Below the pieces are notes generated by a model, which worked only from the letters and a program-made list of their open reading frames with translations, made no database searches and was not told the DNA's origin. A stretch of DNA of 64,000 bases from Rhodoferax sp. (GTDB lineage: Bacteria > Pseudomonadota > Gammaproteobacteria > Burkholderiales > Burkholderiaceae_C): NCBI RefSeq assembly GCF_012927445.1, contig NZ_JABBPD010000006.1, positions 1 through 64,000 of the forward strand, written 5' to 3'. The stretch's first letter is position 1. Each line of letters opens with the position of its first letter. Of this stretch, positions 42,801-50,867 are shown piece by piece. A program made the translations under genes and the position numbers.

Positions 42801-43448
42801 TTAAGTCGAGGTTTCGTCCAGGATCGTGTCGTCTTCGAGGTGACGCGTGTCGGACCAGCCCACCAGCGTGAGTCCGTCGGGCGTCCACAGCAGGCGATTG
42901 ATGGCGGCGTTACCCAGGTTCCAGGTGCGCGGGGCCTGCACCTCCTGACCGGTGGCGGCGCGGTACAGCGCGTCCATCACGCCGCCATGGGCGACCAGCA
43001 CAATTTGCCCGCCAACATGCCGGGCGGCCAATTCAGACGTGGCGCCGGTGATGCGTTCGCGCAAGTCCATCAACGATTCACCCCCTTCAGGCGTCCAGAG
43101 CGGGTCACGCTGGCGCCAGTGCCGAGCCTCAGTGGGCCAGTTGGCCTCGATTTCGGCATGGGTCTGGCCCTGCAGCACGCCAAAATTTCGCTCGCGCAAA
43201 GCGGTCACTGCCTGCAGGTCGCCACCAGTGGCATCGGCGATGGCGCGTGCGGTGTCCCAGGCCCGCATCAAATCACTGGCGTAGATCGCGCTGATCGGCT
43301 CGCGGCTCAAGGCCAGCGCCACCCGGCGCGCCTGCTGGCGGCCGGTCGCATTCAGTCCGATGTCGAGTTGACCCTGGAGGCGGGTGTCCACGTTCCAGGC
43401 GGTTTCGCCGTGGCGAATGGCAATGATGCGGGTGGCGTGCATGGTCAT
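42801..43448 (-). CDS. Histidine phosphatase family protein (phosphoglycerate mutase-like)
   Basis: With ATG 43448, 215 residues; ATG 43442 and TTG 43460 are alternatives. The catalytic motif is IIAIRHGETAWN (RHGE) near the N-terminus; the second histidine lies in LVAHGGVMDALYR and the conserved arginine and glutamate in ALRERNFGVLQGQTHAEIE. These enzymes use a phosphohistidine to remove phosphate from small molecules; the substrate is not predictable. It overlaps or adjoins the DUF4136 gene upstream, so they are likely co-transcribed. Confidence 0.88.
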   Translation of the reverse strand: MTMHATRIIAIRHGETAWNVDTRLQGQLDIGLNATGRQQARRVALALSREPISAIYASDLMRAWDTARAIADATGGDLQAVTALRERNFGVLQGQTHAEIEANWPTEARHWRQRDPLWTPEGGESLMDLRERITGATSELAARHVGGQIVLVAHGGVMDALYRAATGQEVQAPRTWNLGNAAINRLLWTPDGLTLVGWSDTRHLEDDTILDETST

Positions 43449-43456
43449 GGTCGGGT

Positions 43457-44068
43457 TCAACGGGGGATTTCAATATGGATGCGGCGCACGCCGGGCGGCG
43501 GGTGGGGGAAATCCCGCAGCGCGGCGTCAAACATGGCGGGCAGGACCGCCTCGCTGTCCGCCCAGCGGCCATCGTGGGCGGCGTGGGTCTCGTACACCAC
43601 TTGGGACGTACTCAGGTTGCGCATGATGAGGCTGACCTGGCGCCAGTAGTAGGGCAGTTCGCCCATGCCAAAGCCGGGCATGTAAGGGCCGTTGCCCATG
43701 AGCAGCACATTGCCACTGTGCAGTCCAAAACCCAGGTTCAAACCCGGCATCCAGCCTGGGGATGGTCGATCCCACGGTGAATAGGGGTCGACTTTCATGC
43801 CGACCGCAATCTGCACGCTGTAACTGGCCGCGGCGTCATTGCGTTGCAGGCCGACCTTGCTCAGCGCCTGTTGCACGATGACCTCCAGGCGGTCCTGCTG
43901 GGCGGCATCTGCCTGTTGCGACGGCAAGCGTTCAAACCGGTAGGTCGCGCCCAGCGGCACGCCCGGCGGCGTGGCAAAGCTGCGCACGTCGGTGTCCACC
44001 AGCCGCATGCCGGCGCAGCCGGTCAGTCCCAGTACTATAAAAAAAATAGCAGTGAATAACCTGAACAT
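43457..44068 (-). CDS. DUF4136 lipoprotein
   Basis: ATG 44068 with ribosome site GGGAGGT gives 203 residues. The signal peptide ends in the lipobox LTGC (Cys at about residue 18). The body has the DUF4136 pattern: DTDVRSFAT at the start, DRLEVIVQQALSKVGLQRND, YSVQIAVGMKVDP, LIMRNLSTSQVVYETHAAHDGRW. Function is unknown. A Gly/Pro/Met-rich central loop (PGWMPGLNLGFGLHSG) stands out. The hydrophobic signal core is encoded by a poly-T stretch flanked by TAG/CTA bases that resembles half of the GCTA repeat, but the G-rich half is missing. Confidence 0.82.
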   Translation of the reverse strand: MFRLFTAIFFIVLGLTGCAGMRLVDTDVRSFATPPGVPLGATYRFERLPSQQADAAQQDRLEVIVQQALSKVGLQRNDAAASYSVQIAVGMKVDPYSPWDRPSPGWMPGLNLGFGLHSGNVLLMGNGPYMPGFGMGELPYYWRQVSLIMRNLSTSQVVYETHAAHDGRWADSEAVLPAMFDAALRDFPHPPPGVRRIHIEIPR

Positions 44069-44099
44069 GGGACCTCCCGTCAAAGTGGCTACAAAAAAA

Positions 44100-45047
44100 T
44101 CAGGAGCGGATGCTGACCACCTGCAGGCTGGGCAAGGAGGCCACCGGAAACGCTTCGTCATCAAACCCCTTGTCGCCGTCGGCGTCCGGCACGCCGGTGG
44201 TCTTGATGTCCTTGAAGTTGTGGCGTGTGGTGTCCATCAGGTGCGAAGGCACCACGTTTTGCAGCGCGGTGAACATGGTCTCGGTGCGGCCAGGGTATTG
44301 TTTTTCCCAATCGCGCATCATGTTGCCGATCTGTTTGCGCTGCAGATTTTCCTGGCTGCCGCACAAGCTGCACGGAATGATCGGGAACTGGCGGTGATCG
44401 GCCCAGCGAATCAGGTCTTTTTCGGCCACATTGGCCAGCGGCCGGATCACGATGTGGCCGCCGTCGTCGCTCACCAGTTTCGGCGGCATGCCCTTGAGCT
44501 TGCCGGCAAAAAACATGTTCAGAAAGAACGTTTGCAGCATGTCGTCGCGGTGGTGACCGAGCGCAATCTTGGTGATTTTCAGCTCGTCGGCCACCCGGTA
44601 CAAAATGCCGCGGCGCAGGCGGCTGCACAGGCTGCACATGGTTTTTCCTTCAGGAATCACCTTCTTGACGATGCTGTAGGTGTCCTGCGTTTCGATGTGA
44701 AATTGCACCCCCAGCTTGGCCAGGTACTCGGGCAGGATGTGCGCCGGAAAACCGGGTTGTTTTTGGTCCAGATTGACCGCAATCAACTCAAACTTGATGG
44801 GCGCTCGGGCTTGCAGTTTGAGCAAAATATCGAGCATGCCGAAGCTGTCTTTGCCGCCAGAGACGCAGACCATGACGCGGTCGCCGTCTTCAATCAGGTT
44901 GAAATCCATGATGGCTTTGCCAACCTGGTGGCACAAGCGTTTTTCCAGTTTGTTGATTTCGCGCTCGATTTGGGGCTGCTTGGCGGCCGGGGCGTCGGCC
45001 TGCGGGGCTTCGGTCGTTACTTCGGTTTCTGTCCAGACGGCACTCAT
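44100..45047 (-). CDS. ttcA: tRNA 2-thiocytidine biosynthesis protein TtcA
   Basis: ATG 45047 preceded by GGAGAAAG gives 315 residues; earlier in-frame starts overlap folB and are less likely. The PP-loop is [13 protein letters not shown]; paired cysteines in [10 protein letters not shown] and a further pair in [16 protein letters not shown] hold the iron-sulfur cluster. [16 protein letters not shown] is the conserved helix. The enzyme adenylates cytidine-32 of tRNA and inserts sulfur. Upstream lies folB on the same strand with 26 bp between. The N-terminal 20 residues ([13 protein letters not shown]) are a disordered extension. Confidence 0.95.
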   Translation of the reverse strand: MSAVWTETEVTTEAPQADAPAAKQPQIEREINKLEKRLCHQVGKAIMDFNLIEDGDRVMVCVSGGKDSFGMLDILLKLQARAPIKFELIAVNLDQKQPGFPAHILPEYLAKLGVQFHIETQDTYSIVKKVIPEGKTMCSLCSRLRRGILYRVADELKITKIALGHHRDDMLQTFFLNMFFAGKLKGMPPKLVSDDGGHIVIRPLANVAEKDLIRWADHRQFPIIPCSLCGSQENLQRKQIGNMMRDWEKQYPGRTETMFTALQNVVPSHLMDTTRHNFKDIKTTGVPDADGDKGFDDEAFPVASLPSLQVVSIRS

Positions 45048-45073
45048 GTTTTCTTTCTCCAATTCAGTCATTG

Positions 45074-45445
45074 TTACCACTGGCCGGTTTCGACGCGGAT
45101 GGCGACTTCGCAGTCATCAAAAATTTCAAGTTTGGCGATCTTGACCCGCACGCCCAGCACGCCGGGCAGCTGCATCAAGCGGTTGGCGAGTTTGCCAATC
45201 AGCGTTTCCAGCAGACTGACGTGTTCGGCGGTGCACTCGTTGATGATGATCTGGCGCACCTTGCGGTAGTCCAGCACCCGGTTGATGTCGTCATCGTGCG
45301 GCAGCAGCGGCTGCTTGCCCAGGCTGAGCTCGGCGTCGACCTGAATCGGCTGCGGCGCGGTTTTTTCAAGCTCAAGAATGCCGAGGTTGGCGTCAAAACG
45401 CAAACCGGTGAGCGTGAGGGTCTGGTGACCAAAAATGTGGGGCAT
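45074..45445 (-). CDS. folB: Dihydroneopterin aldolase
   Basis: ATG 45445 gives 123 residues. FolB features are [41 protein letters not shown] and the catalytic-site segment [26 protein letters not shown]. The enzyme cleaves 7,8-dihydroneopterin in folate synthesis. The SDR gene 28 bp upstream is probably a pteridine reductase, so folB and its neighbour form a pterin pair, followed by ttcA. Confidence 0.92.
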   Translation of the reverse strand: MPHIFGHQTLTLTGLRFDANLGILELEKTAPQPIQVDAELSLGKQPLLPHDDDINRVLDYRKVRQIIINECTAEHVSLLETLIGKLANRLMQLPGVLGVRVKIAKLEIFDDCEVAIRVETGQW

Positions 45446-45473
45446 GGTGATTGGGTTCGTTGGCTGCAAGGCG

Positions 45474-46268
45474 TCACAGCATGGAGAAATCGCGCTCGAA
45501 TTTCATCAAGTGCTGGCCGCCATCGACCAGGATCGTGGTGCCGGTGAGAGACTGATTGTCGATCGCAAATTTCACGGTGGCGGCGACATCAGCCGCCGTG
45601 GACGAGCGGCCCAGCAGGGAGAGCTGGTGCAGCGTTTCAAATTTTTCCTGGCTCAGCAGATGGCTGGTCAAGGTGAGGCCGGGGGCCACCCCGACGACGC
45701 GAATCTGCGGGCTCAGCGCCATGGCCAGCATGGTGTTGGCGGCTTCCAGGGCGGCTTTGGACAGCGTGTAGCTGAAAAAATCGGGGTTCTGGTTCCATAA
45801 TTTTTGGTCCAGCAGGTTCACCACCACGCCCCGGGGGCCAAGCGCCGAAGAGCGGTCCGTGCCTTCGCGCGCCAGCACATGCGCATGCAGAGCCTGCGCC
45901 AAAATAATGGCGGCCCCGGTGTTGCTGTGCAAATGTTTGTCCATGGCGTCAAAGCTGAAGCTGGCCGACGTATCGTGCTCAAAGGTGGAGGCGCTGTTGA
46001 CCACGGCGTCGACCCGGCCAAATTGCCGGATGACTTGCGGCAACAAGTTGCGCACCGCCGTCTCATCGATTAAATTTGCACAAAAAGCGACGCTAGCCCC
46101 CGCCAATGCTGCGCAGTCAGCTACTGTTTTAGTAGCGTCATCTGCTGAATCGCGGTAATGGACGGCCACCTGCCAGCCGTCTTTCGCCAGCGTGAGCGCA
46201 ATTTCACGACCTAAGCGTTTGGCGGCGCCGGTGACCAGAACCGTGCGGAGAGGAGAGGGGGCGGACAT
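45474..46268 (-). CDS. Short-chain dehydrogenase, probable pteridine/dihydromonapterin reductase (FolM-like)
   Basis: A 264-residue SDR with the cofactor loop VLVTGAAKRLGREIA (T-G-x3-R-x-G variant, the arginine favours NADPH), NSAS motif VNSASTFEHD, catalytic YTLSK (Y-x3-K) and GVAPGLTL. The TGAAKRLGR loop and the neighbouring folB suggest a FolM/PTR1-like enzyme that reduces dihydropterins or dihydrofolate. Residues about 44-60 (DATKTVADCAALAGASVAF) are encoded by a sense-oriented GCTA repeat. The gene is divergent from the COG1565 methyltransferase with 21 bp between coding regions. Confidence 0.85.
   Translation of the reverse strand: MSAPSPLRTVLVTGAAKRLGREIALTLAKDGWQVAVHYRDSADDATKTVADCAALAGASVAFCANLIDETAVRNLLPQVIRQFGRVDAVVNSASTFEHDTSASFSFDAMDKHLHSNTGAAIILAQALHAHVLAREGTDRSSALGPRGVVVNLLDQKLWNQNPDFFSYTLSKAALEAANTMLAMALSPQIRVVGVAPGLTLTSHLLSQEKFETLHQLSLLGRSSTAADVAATVKFAIDNQSLTGTTILVDGGQHLMKFERDFSML
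46087..46139 (-). repeat. GCTA repeat, copy R4 (inside SDR gene, sense)
   Basis: The core is GCTA-N10-AGCT-N6-GCA-N8-GGGGGCTA in the direction of the gene, translated as VADCAALAGA. The stem GCTACT/AGTAGC is perfect. It closely matches R3, with most differences in the N positions. Confidence 0.8.
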
Positions 46269-46289
46269 TCGGGGACAATTCAGGCTGAT

Positions 46290-47390
46290 ATGACAACACC
46301 CTACAGTTTAACGAGCGCCCTTGCGGCCCACATTGCACAAACCATTGCCGCCGCTAAGGGCTGGATCGGTTTTGATGCGTTCATGGCGCAGGCTTTGTAC
46401 ACGCCGGGCCTGGGCTATTACGCCAATGACAGCACCAAATTCGGCGCCATGCCCGAGGCCGGCAGCGACTTTGTCACCGCCCCCGAGATGACGCCCCTGT
46501 TTGGCCAGACCCTGGCGGCGCAAGTGGCGCAAGCCCTGCAGGTGACGCAGACCCGCGAGGTGTGGGAGTTTGGCGCCGGTTCCGGCGCGCTGGCGCTGCA
46601 ACTGCTGGAAACGCTGGCGGCGCTGGGCCAGCCCGTGCAGCGTTACAACATTGTGGATTTGTCCGGCAGCCTGCGGGCGCGCCAGCAGCACAAGTTGGAA
46701 AAGTACGCCGATGTCGTGCAGTGGGTCAGCGCCTTGCCCGACACCCTGCAAGGCGTGGTGGTGGGCAATGAGGTGCTGGATGCCATGCCGGTGAAACTGC
46801 TGGCCCGGGTGAACGGCGTCTGGTACGAGCGCGGTGTGGTCGTCGGTCTGCCCGTGTTTGCCTGGCAAGACCGACCCACCGAGCTGCGCCCCCCGCTGGA
46901 GATTGAAGGCGCGCACGATTACCTGACCGAAATCCATCCGCAAGCCGAATCCTTTATCCGCACGTTGGCCGACAAGCTCACCGTGGGCGCGGCGTTCCTG
47001 ATTGACTATGGCTTTCCGGAGCACGAGTACTACCACCCGCAGCGCCACATGGGCACGGTGATGTGTCACCTGCGGCACCGTTCTGACCCCGATCCTTTGA
47101 GCGATGTGGGGCTGAAAGACATCACCGCCCACGTCAATTTCACCGGCATTGCGCTGGCGGCGCAGGAGGCTGGTTTGAATGTGCTGGGTTATTGCACGCA
47201 GGCGCGGTTTTTGATCAATTGCGGCATCGGGCCCCGGCTGGACGCCGCTCCGCTGGCGGCGCGGGTGATGGCGCAACGGCTGATCATGGAGCATGAGATG
47301 GGCGAGTTGTTCAAGGTCATCGGCCTGTACAAAGGCGAACCGTGGCCGGCCATCGGGTTCTCGCACGGCGACCGCACTCACACGCTCTAA
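46290..47390 (+). CDS. SAM-dependent methyltransferase, COG1565/NDUFAF7 family
   Basis: A 366-residue protein with the family-wide N-terminal block AKGWIGFDAFMAQALYTPGLGYYAN, then FVTAPEMTPLFGQTLAAQVAQAL, the SAM loop WEFGAGSGALALQLLETL and VVGNEVLDAMPVKLL. C-terminal blocks are FLIDYGFPEHEYYHPQRHMGT and GLNVLGYCTQARFLINCGI. The mitochondrial homologue NDUFAF7 methylates an arginine of complex I; the bacterial target is not established. The DUF2905 gene follows after 20 bp. Confidence 0.88.
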   Translation: MTTPYSLTSALAAHIAQTIAAAKGWIGFDAFMAQALYTPGLGYYANDSTKFGAMPEAGSDFVTAPEMTPLFGQTLAAQVAQALQVTQTREVWEFGAGSGALALQLLETLAALGQPVQRYNIVDLSGSLRARQQHKLEKYADVVQWVSALPDTLQGVVVGNEVLDAMPVKLLARVNGVWYERGVVVGLPVFAWQDRPTELRPPLEIEGAHDYLTEIHPQAESFIRTLADKLTVGAAFLIDYGFPEHEYYHPQRHMGTVMCHLRHRSDPDPLSDVGLKDITAHVNFTGIALAAQEAGLNVLGYCTQARFLINCGIGPRLDAAPLAARVMAQRLIMEHEMGELFKVIGLYKGEPWPAIGFSHGDRTHTL

Positions 47391-47410
47391 CTCCGGAATC
47401 GCAGGCCGCC

Positions 47411-47605
47411 ATGTTCCGCTGGTTTATCGTTATCTTTTTCGCCCTGATGCTGATCAGCGCGCTCACGCCCTGGCTGCATAAACTGGGGTTTGGCAAATTG
47501 CCGGGTGACTTTTCGTTTCGGCTGTTGGGGCGCGAATGGAACATTCCGCTGGCCTCTACCCTGGTGCTCAGCTTGCTGGCCAGTCTGGTTTCCAAGCTGA
47601 TCTAG
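47411..47605 (+). CDS. Small membrane protein, DUF2905
   Basis: ATG 47411, 64 residues. It has two hydrophobic segments (WFIVIFFALMLISALTPWL and IPLASTLVLSLLASLVSKLI) separated by KLGFGKLPGDFSFRLLGREWN, the signature of DUF2905 proteins. Such small inner-membrane proteins have no assigned function. It follows the COG1565 methyltransferase by 20 bp and probably shares its transcript. A longer frame upstream is only read-through of the methyltransferase gene. Confidence 0.85.
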   Translation: MFRWFIVIFFALMLISALTPWLHKLGFGKLPGDFSFRLLGREWNIPLASTLVLSLLASLVSKLI

Positions 47606-47935
47606 GCTGGTACAAGGGGACTACTTTGTTGGTCCAAGTAGCGCGGCAGTCACTGATGGCGCGGCTTTGGGAGGCGTTGGTCTGCCCGTCAAGTTTGCTT
47701 CTTCAGGGGCAGCGGTGCGGTGCACCCTCGTATTTACCCATATAGGAAAGAAGCAAGAAGCTAGGTAGACTCGTCGAAATAGCTTGCTTATCTCGGATGC
47801 GGCCTGTTCCCGGCAACGGATCAGGCTGTTTTTCTGATCCAGCGCCGAGTGGTGAACGTTTGGCGCCAGGCCTCAGAGACTGAGGAGGCGGGTGATGCCC
47901 AGTTCATATTTTTTCAAAAAAGAAGGAGAGCAACC
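47606..47935. other. Intergenic leader region before universal stress protein gene
   Basis: No gene is supported in this 330-bp gap. It has several hairpins read on the plus strand: GGATCAG (47818-47824) with CTGATCC (47834-47840) around a T-rich 9-nt loop, the palindrome TGGCGCCA (47861-47868), and CCTCA-GAGAC-TGAGG (47871-47885), followed by an A-rich stretch and the strong ribosome site AGAAGGAGAG. A long, structured leader for the stress gene is likely. No clear promoter hexamers were found. Confidence 0.5.
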
Positions 47936-48328
47936 ATGACCATACTCGTAGCTTATGTGCCACGTCCAGAAGGACAAGCCGCTTTGGACAAAGGTATCGA
48001 AATTGCAAAACGCCGTAATGAACCGTTGGTGGTGGTCAATGCCAGTCCTGGCGGCAGGCAAGAAGATTTATCAAAAGCAGATGTGCAAGATGTCGAGCGC
48101 GTCGAGAAATTACTGGCGGAGTCCGGTCTCGACGCAACATTCAAGCAGTTTGTTCGAGGCAACAGTGCGGTCGCCGAAATTGAAGCGCTGGTCGACTCTC
48201 TGCAGGTCTCCGTGCTGGTGATTGGCTTGCGAAAACGCACCGCTGTGGGCAAACTCATTATGGGCAGTGTCGCCCAGGAAGTTCTGCTCTCTGTTTCATG
48301 CCCGGTCTTGGCCGTGAAAGCCAGCTAA
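47936..48328 (+). CDS. Universal stress protein (UspA-like)
   Basis: ATG 47936 with the strong ribosome site AAGGAGAG gives 130 residues. The Usp fold is clear: ILVAYVPRPEGQAALDKGIEIAKRR, VVVNASPG, ADVQDVERVEKLLAESGL and the ATP-binding-type loop VLVIGLRKRTAVGKLIMGSVAQEVLLSVSCPVLAVK, close to the consensus G-2x-G-9x-G-(S/T). Small nucleotide-binding Usp proteins respond to starvation and other stresses. It stands alone with a long structured leader and a 191-bp gap after it. Confidence 0.92.
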   Translation: MTILVAYVPRPEGQAALDKGIEIAKRRNEPLVVVNASPGGRQEDLSKADVQDVERVEKLLAESGLDATFKQFVRGNSAVAEIEALVDSLQVSVLVIGLRKRTAVGKLIMGSVAQEVLLSVSCPVLAVKAS

Positions 48329-48519
48329 TTTCCAACTCAAGGAAACGAACGGGCGGTGTCAATCAAGTCCACTTTTGCCGGCATGAAGAAACAGCGCCCG
48401 AAGTGGACCTGCTCAACGAGGGTTGGCAGGCACTCCACAGGATTTTTGGCTAGAATTTTCGGTTTGTGCCTGGCAAGTCGCAGATTGCCCATCACGCATT
48501 CAACTCAAAGCAGTACGTC

Positions 48520-49239
48520 ATGTCATTGAATAAATCGTTCGGATATATCCCGGAAGTTTTCAAAAAACTCTGGTTCCTTGACCCGGACGCGGACACGCTC
48601 TACATCAACGATATTGCAGTTCGAATTCGTGCCGGCCTGTTGTTGATCATTCCCTTGTACATGGGGTTGACGCTGTACGAGGCCGTGTATGGCTCTCATT
48701 GGATCGTCACTGGCAATGCGATCAGGGATACCTTCACTACGGATTTTGACGACCACATTCTTTACAGCGTCGAGGCGATTCGACGCACGTTGGACTATTC
48801 AACGCAGACCATGGTGCTTTGGTTTGCACTGTTTGAGATGTTGTCGGGAATGTTTGTCTTCACCTCCCGGTTTTCCCCCACCGTGCTGATCAGCAGCTTT
48901 CTTGCCAAAGGCCATGCGCCCGTCTGGAAGCCCCTGACACCCAAACGCTTTGCGTGGTCCATCGGTGCCAGTTTTATATCGGTTTGCCTGATCTTCTTTA
49001 ATCCGGACGTATTTGCCGGCTGGGTTAACTGGGTGCTGGCGCATGACGTGCTGCCGACCACCCGAAACTACCTGCCCAAATGGATTCCGCTGGTCCTCGT
49101 GTGGGTGTGCCTCGGGTTCATGTGGATGGAAACGGTACTGGGGTTTTGCGTCGGCTGCAAAGTTCATTCCCTGCTGGTCAAAGTGGGTCTGTTGAAAGAG
49201 GAATGTGAAGCCTGCAACAACCTGAGCTGGAATTCCTAG
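48520..49239 (+). CDS. DUF4395 membrane protein
   Basis: ATG 48520 gives 239 residues with four hydrophobic helices (LLLIIPLYMGLTLYEAVYG, FALFEMLSGMFVFTS, WSIGASFISVCLIFFNPDVF, WIPLVLVWVCLGFMWMETVLGF). The C-terminus GFCVGCKVHSLLVKVGLLKEECEACNN has four cysteines in C-x2-C spacing twice, a possible metal or redox site typical of DUF4395 proteins. Function is unknown. The 280-bp stretch before it (after usp) contains an 8-bp inverted repeat GTCCACTT (48367-48374)/AAGTGGAC (48401-48408). It is the last core gene before the mobile segment. Confidence 0.75.
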   Translation: MSLNKSFGYIPEVFKKLWFLDPDADTLYINDIAVRIRAGLLLIIPLYMGLTLYEAVYGSHWIVTGNAIRDTFTTDFDDHILYSVEAIRRTLDYSTQTMVLWFALFEMLSGMFVFTSRFSPTVLISSFLAKGHAPVWKPLTPKRFAWSIGASFISVCLIFFNPDVFAGWVNWVLAHDVLPTTRNYLPKWIPLVLVWVCLGFMWMETVLGFCVGCKVHSLLVKVGLLKEECEACNNLSWNS

Positions 49240-49342
49240 CCCCGAGTTGCCCGGCTTTCAAGTTGGCGGGAACCACATCCTTTTTAGCCTCTGCATCCAG
49301 GCGAAGAAGCGTTCAGGTCTTCAGGAAATAAGCAATATTTGG

Positions 49343-50845
49343 GGCGTGGTTCAAACCTGGGTAACACTTTGATAGGTTTTCAGATACGCAATTGAGCAGT
49401 CTTTCGGCGCCAATGTGGGTCGCCCTGATACTCAGTGTCCCTCGTTCACCACAGAATTCCAGCATGACCACATCCTCTTGCCCAGCAGCCAGACTTGAGC
49501 CAGCCCAGCGCATGGACCTTGCCATTGAGACCTTGGCCAAGGATGCAAATCTCAGCAAGCTTGCCAGCACCAATGATGTCAGCCGCAAGTACCTCTACCA
49601 ACAAAAGGGTAAAGCCCGTGACGCCCTGCAGGAGGCGTTCGCGCCAAGCAGCGCTGGCGAAGAGGTCCTGTTCTCAATTCCGGTGACCAGTGCCTGGCTC
49701 GATCAGTTCGTCGTCTCCCTTACCCTGACTTGCCATAGCTCTTACCGCGGGGTGGTGCAATTCGTGCACGACTTGCTGGGCGTGTCCATCAGTCTTGGCA
49801 GTGTACACAATTTGCTCCAACGCGCTGCCAAGCGTGCACTGGAGCTCAACTGTGCTCAGGACCTGTCGGCCATTCGGGTGGGCTTGAATGACGAGATATT
49901 CCACTGCAACGAGCCGGTGCTGGCCGGCGTCGATGCCCGTTCAACCTATTGTTATTTGCTTGCCGCTGAGCTGCACCGTGATGGTGACGCCTGGGCCACT
50001 CACTTGCTGTGCCTGCGCGACCAGGGCCTTGATCCCGACTTCTTTATCGGGGACCAGGGAACTGGCCTGAGGGCCGGGCAGGCACAGGTCTGGGACATCA
50101 AGACGCTCACGCAGTGGCTCAAGCGCGACGTGCTGGAGCTCGCTGGCCCTGGGTTGGCCACGCGCCTGGAGCTGTTCGATTTCGTCGTTGCGGAGATCCA
50201 CGCCCGTGAGTACCTGGAGCCTGAGCGCATCAGGAAGGTGCGCGTCGCACTGCAAAATCAGCGCGATGATCTGCTCGCGTTCGCCGCAGTTCTGGACGAG
50301 CACTTGGATTGCATCGCCCATGCCTACGAGGTAAGCGCCCACCTTGTGCGCCAAGCCTGTTTGTTGCAGCGCAAGCCCGACACATCCAACGCTTTCTGGC
50401 AGGGCTGGAACCGGCTGTGCGCCCAAATGGGCCACAAATGCCACGATGTCTTTGAGGCCGTCATGCCGGCCATGGCCCAGACGCCGCGCTGCAGCTCCAT
50501 GGTTGAAAACCTGAATTCCAGGCTGCGCAACTACTTCACGCTGCGCCGGCAACTCGCCGGCCAGTACCTGGAACTGCTGAAGTTCTTCCTCAATCACCGC
50601 ACGTTCCTGCGCAGCCGTGTGCCTGAGCGGGTTGGCAAAAGTCCCCGCCAGCTCTTGACGGGTGAGGCGCACCCGCATTGGCTGACGATGCTGGGTTTTG
50701 GCCCGCTGCAGCCGCAGCAAGGCTGACCCGGCGCAGGTCAACAGGCCTGCCGCCACTCCATCGTACCGAACGATAAATCTCGAAATCCTGCGGGAGATAC
50801 GGTCACGTCTGTGTTACCCGAAAACGGCCATTTTTGAACCACGCC
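49343..50845 (+). mobile_element. Insertion sequence of about 1.5 kb with terminal inverted repeats
   Basis: The ends carry a perfect 13-bp inverted repeat: GGCGTGGTTCAAA at 49343-49355 and its complement at 50833-50845. A second shared motif, GGGTAACAC, occurs just inside each end in inverted orientation (near 49359 and 50811). One transposase-like gene fills the interior. The only possible target duplication is GG on both sides; nothing longer was found. The IS family was not recognised. Confidence 0.75.
49464..50726 (+). CDS. Transposase-like protein of the insertion sequence
   Basis: ATG 49464 gives 420 residues. The first 60 residues form a helix-turn-helix-like start (LAIETLAKDANLSKLASTNDVSRKYLYQQKGKARDAL). 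A DDE-like core is suggested by GLNDEIFHCNEPVLAGVDARSTYCYLL (first Asp), FIGDQGTGLRAG (second Asp) and MVENLNSRLRNYFTLRRQL (Glu), in the order and style of RNase-H-fold transposases. The region between the second Asp and the helical part looks short, so an internal deletion is possible. The flanking inverted repeats support the identity. Activity is not predictable. Confidence 0.75.
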   Translation: MTTSSCPAARLEPAQRMDLAIETLAKDANLSKLASTNDVSRKYLYQQKGKARDALQEAFAPSSAGEEVLFSIPVTSAWLDQFVVSLTLTCHSSYRGVVQFVHDLLGVSISLGSVHNLLQRAAKRALELNCAQDLSAIRVGLNDEIFHCNEPVLAGVDARSTYCYLLAAELHRDGDAWATHLLCLRDQGLDPDFFIGDQGTGLRAGQAQVWDIKTLTQWLKRDVLELAGPGLATRLELFDFVVAEIHAREYLEPERIRKVRVALQNQRDDLLAFAAVLDEHLDCIAHAYEVSAHLVRQACLLQRKPDTSNAFWQGWNRLCAQMGHKCHDVFEAVMPAMAQTPRCSSMVENLNSRLRNYFTLRRQLAGQYLELLKFFLNHRTFLRSRVPERVGKSPRQLLTGEAHPHWLTMLGFGPLQPQQG

Positions 50846-50867
50846 GGAACAAGCATCCACCCTGGCT

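Noticed and set aside
44030-44060. Possible eighth repeat copy in the signal peptide of the DUF4136 lipoprotein
   Set aside because: Only a GCTAT-T-rich-ATAG hairpin-like half is present; the GCA and GGGGGCTA parts with fixed spacing are absent.
47536-47745. 69-codon frame after the DUF2905 gene
   Set aside because: It starts inside DUF2905 in another frame, has no ribosome site and low-information content.
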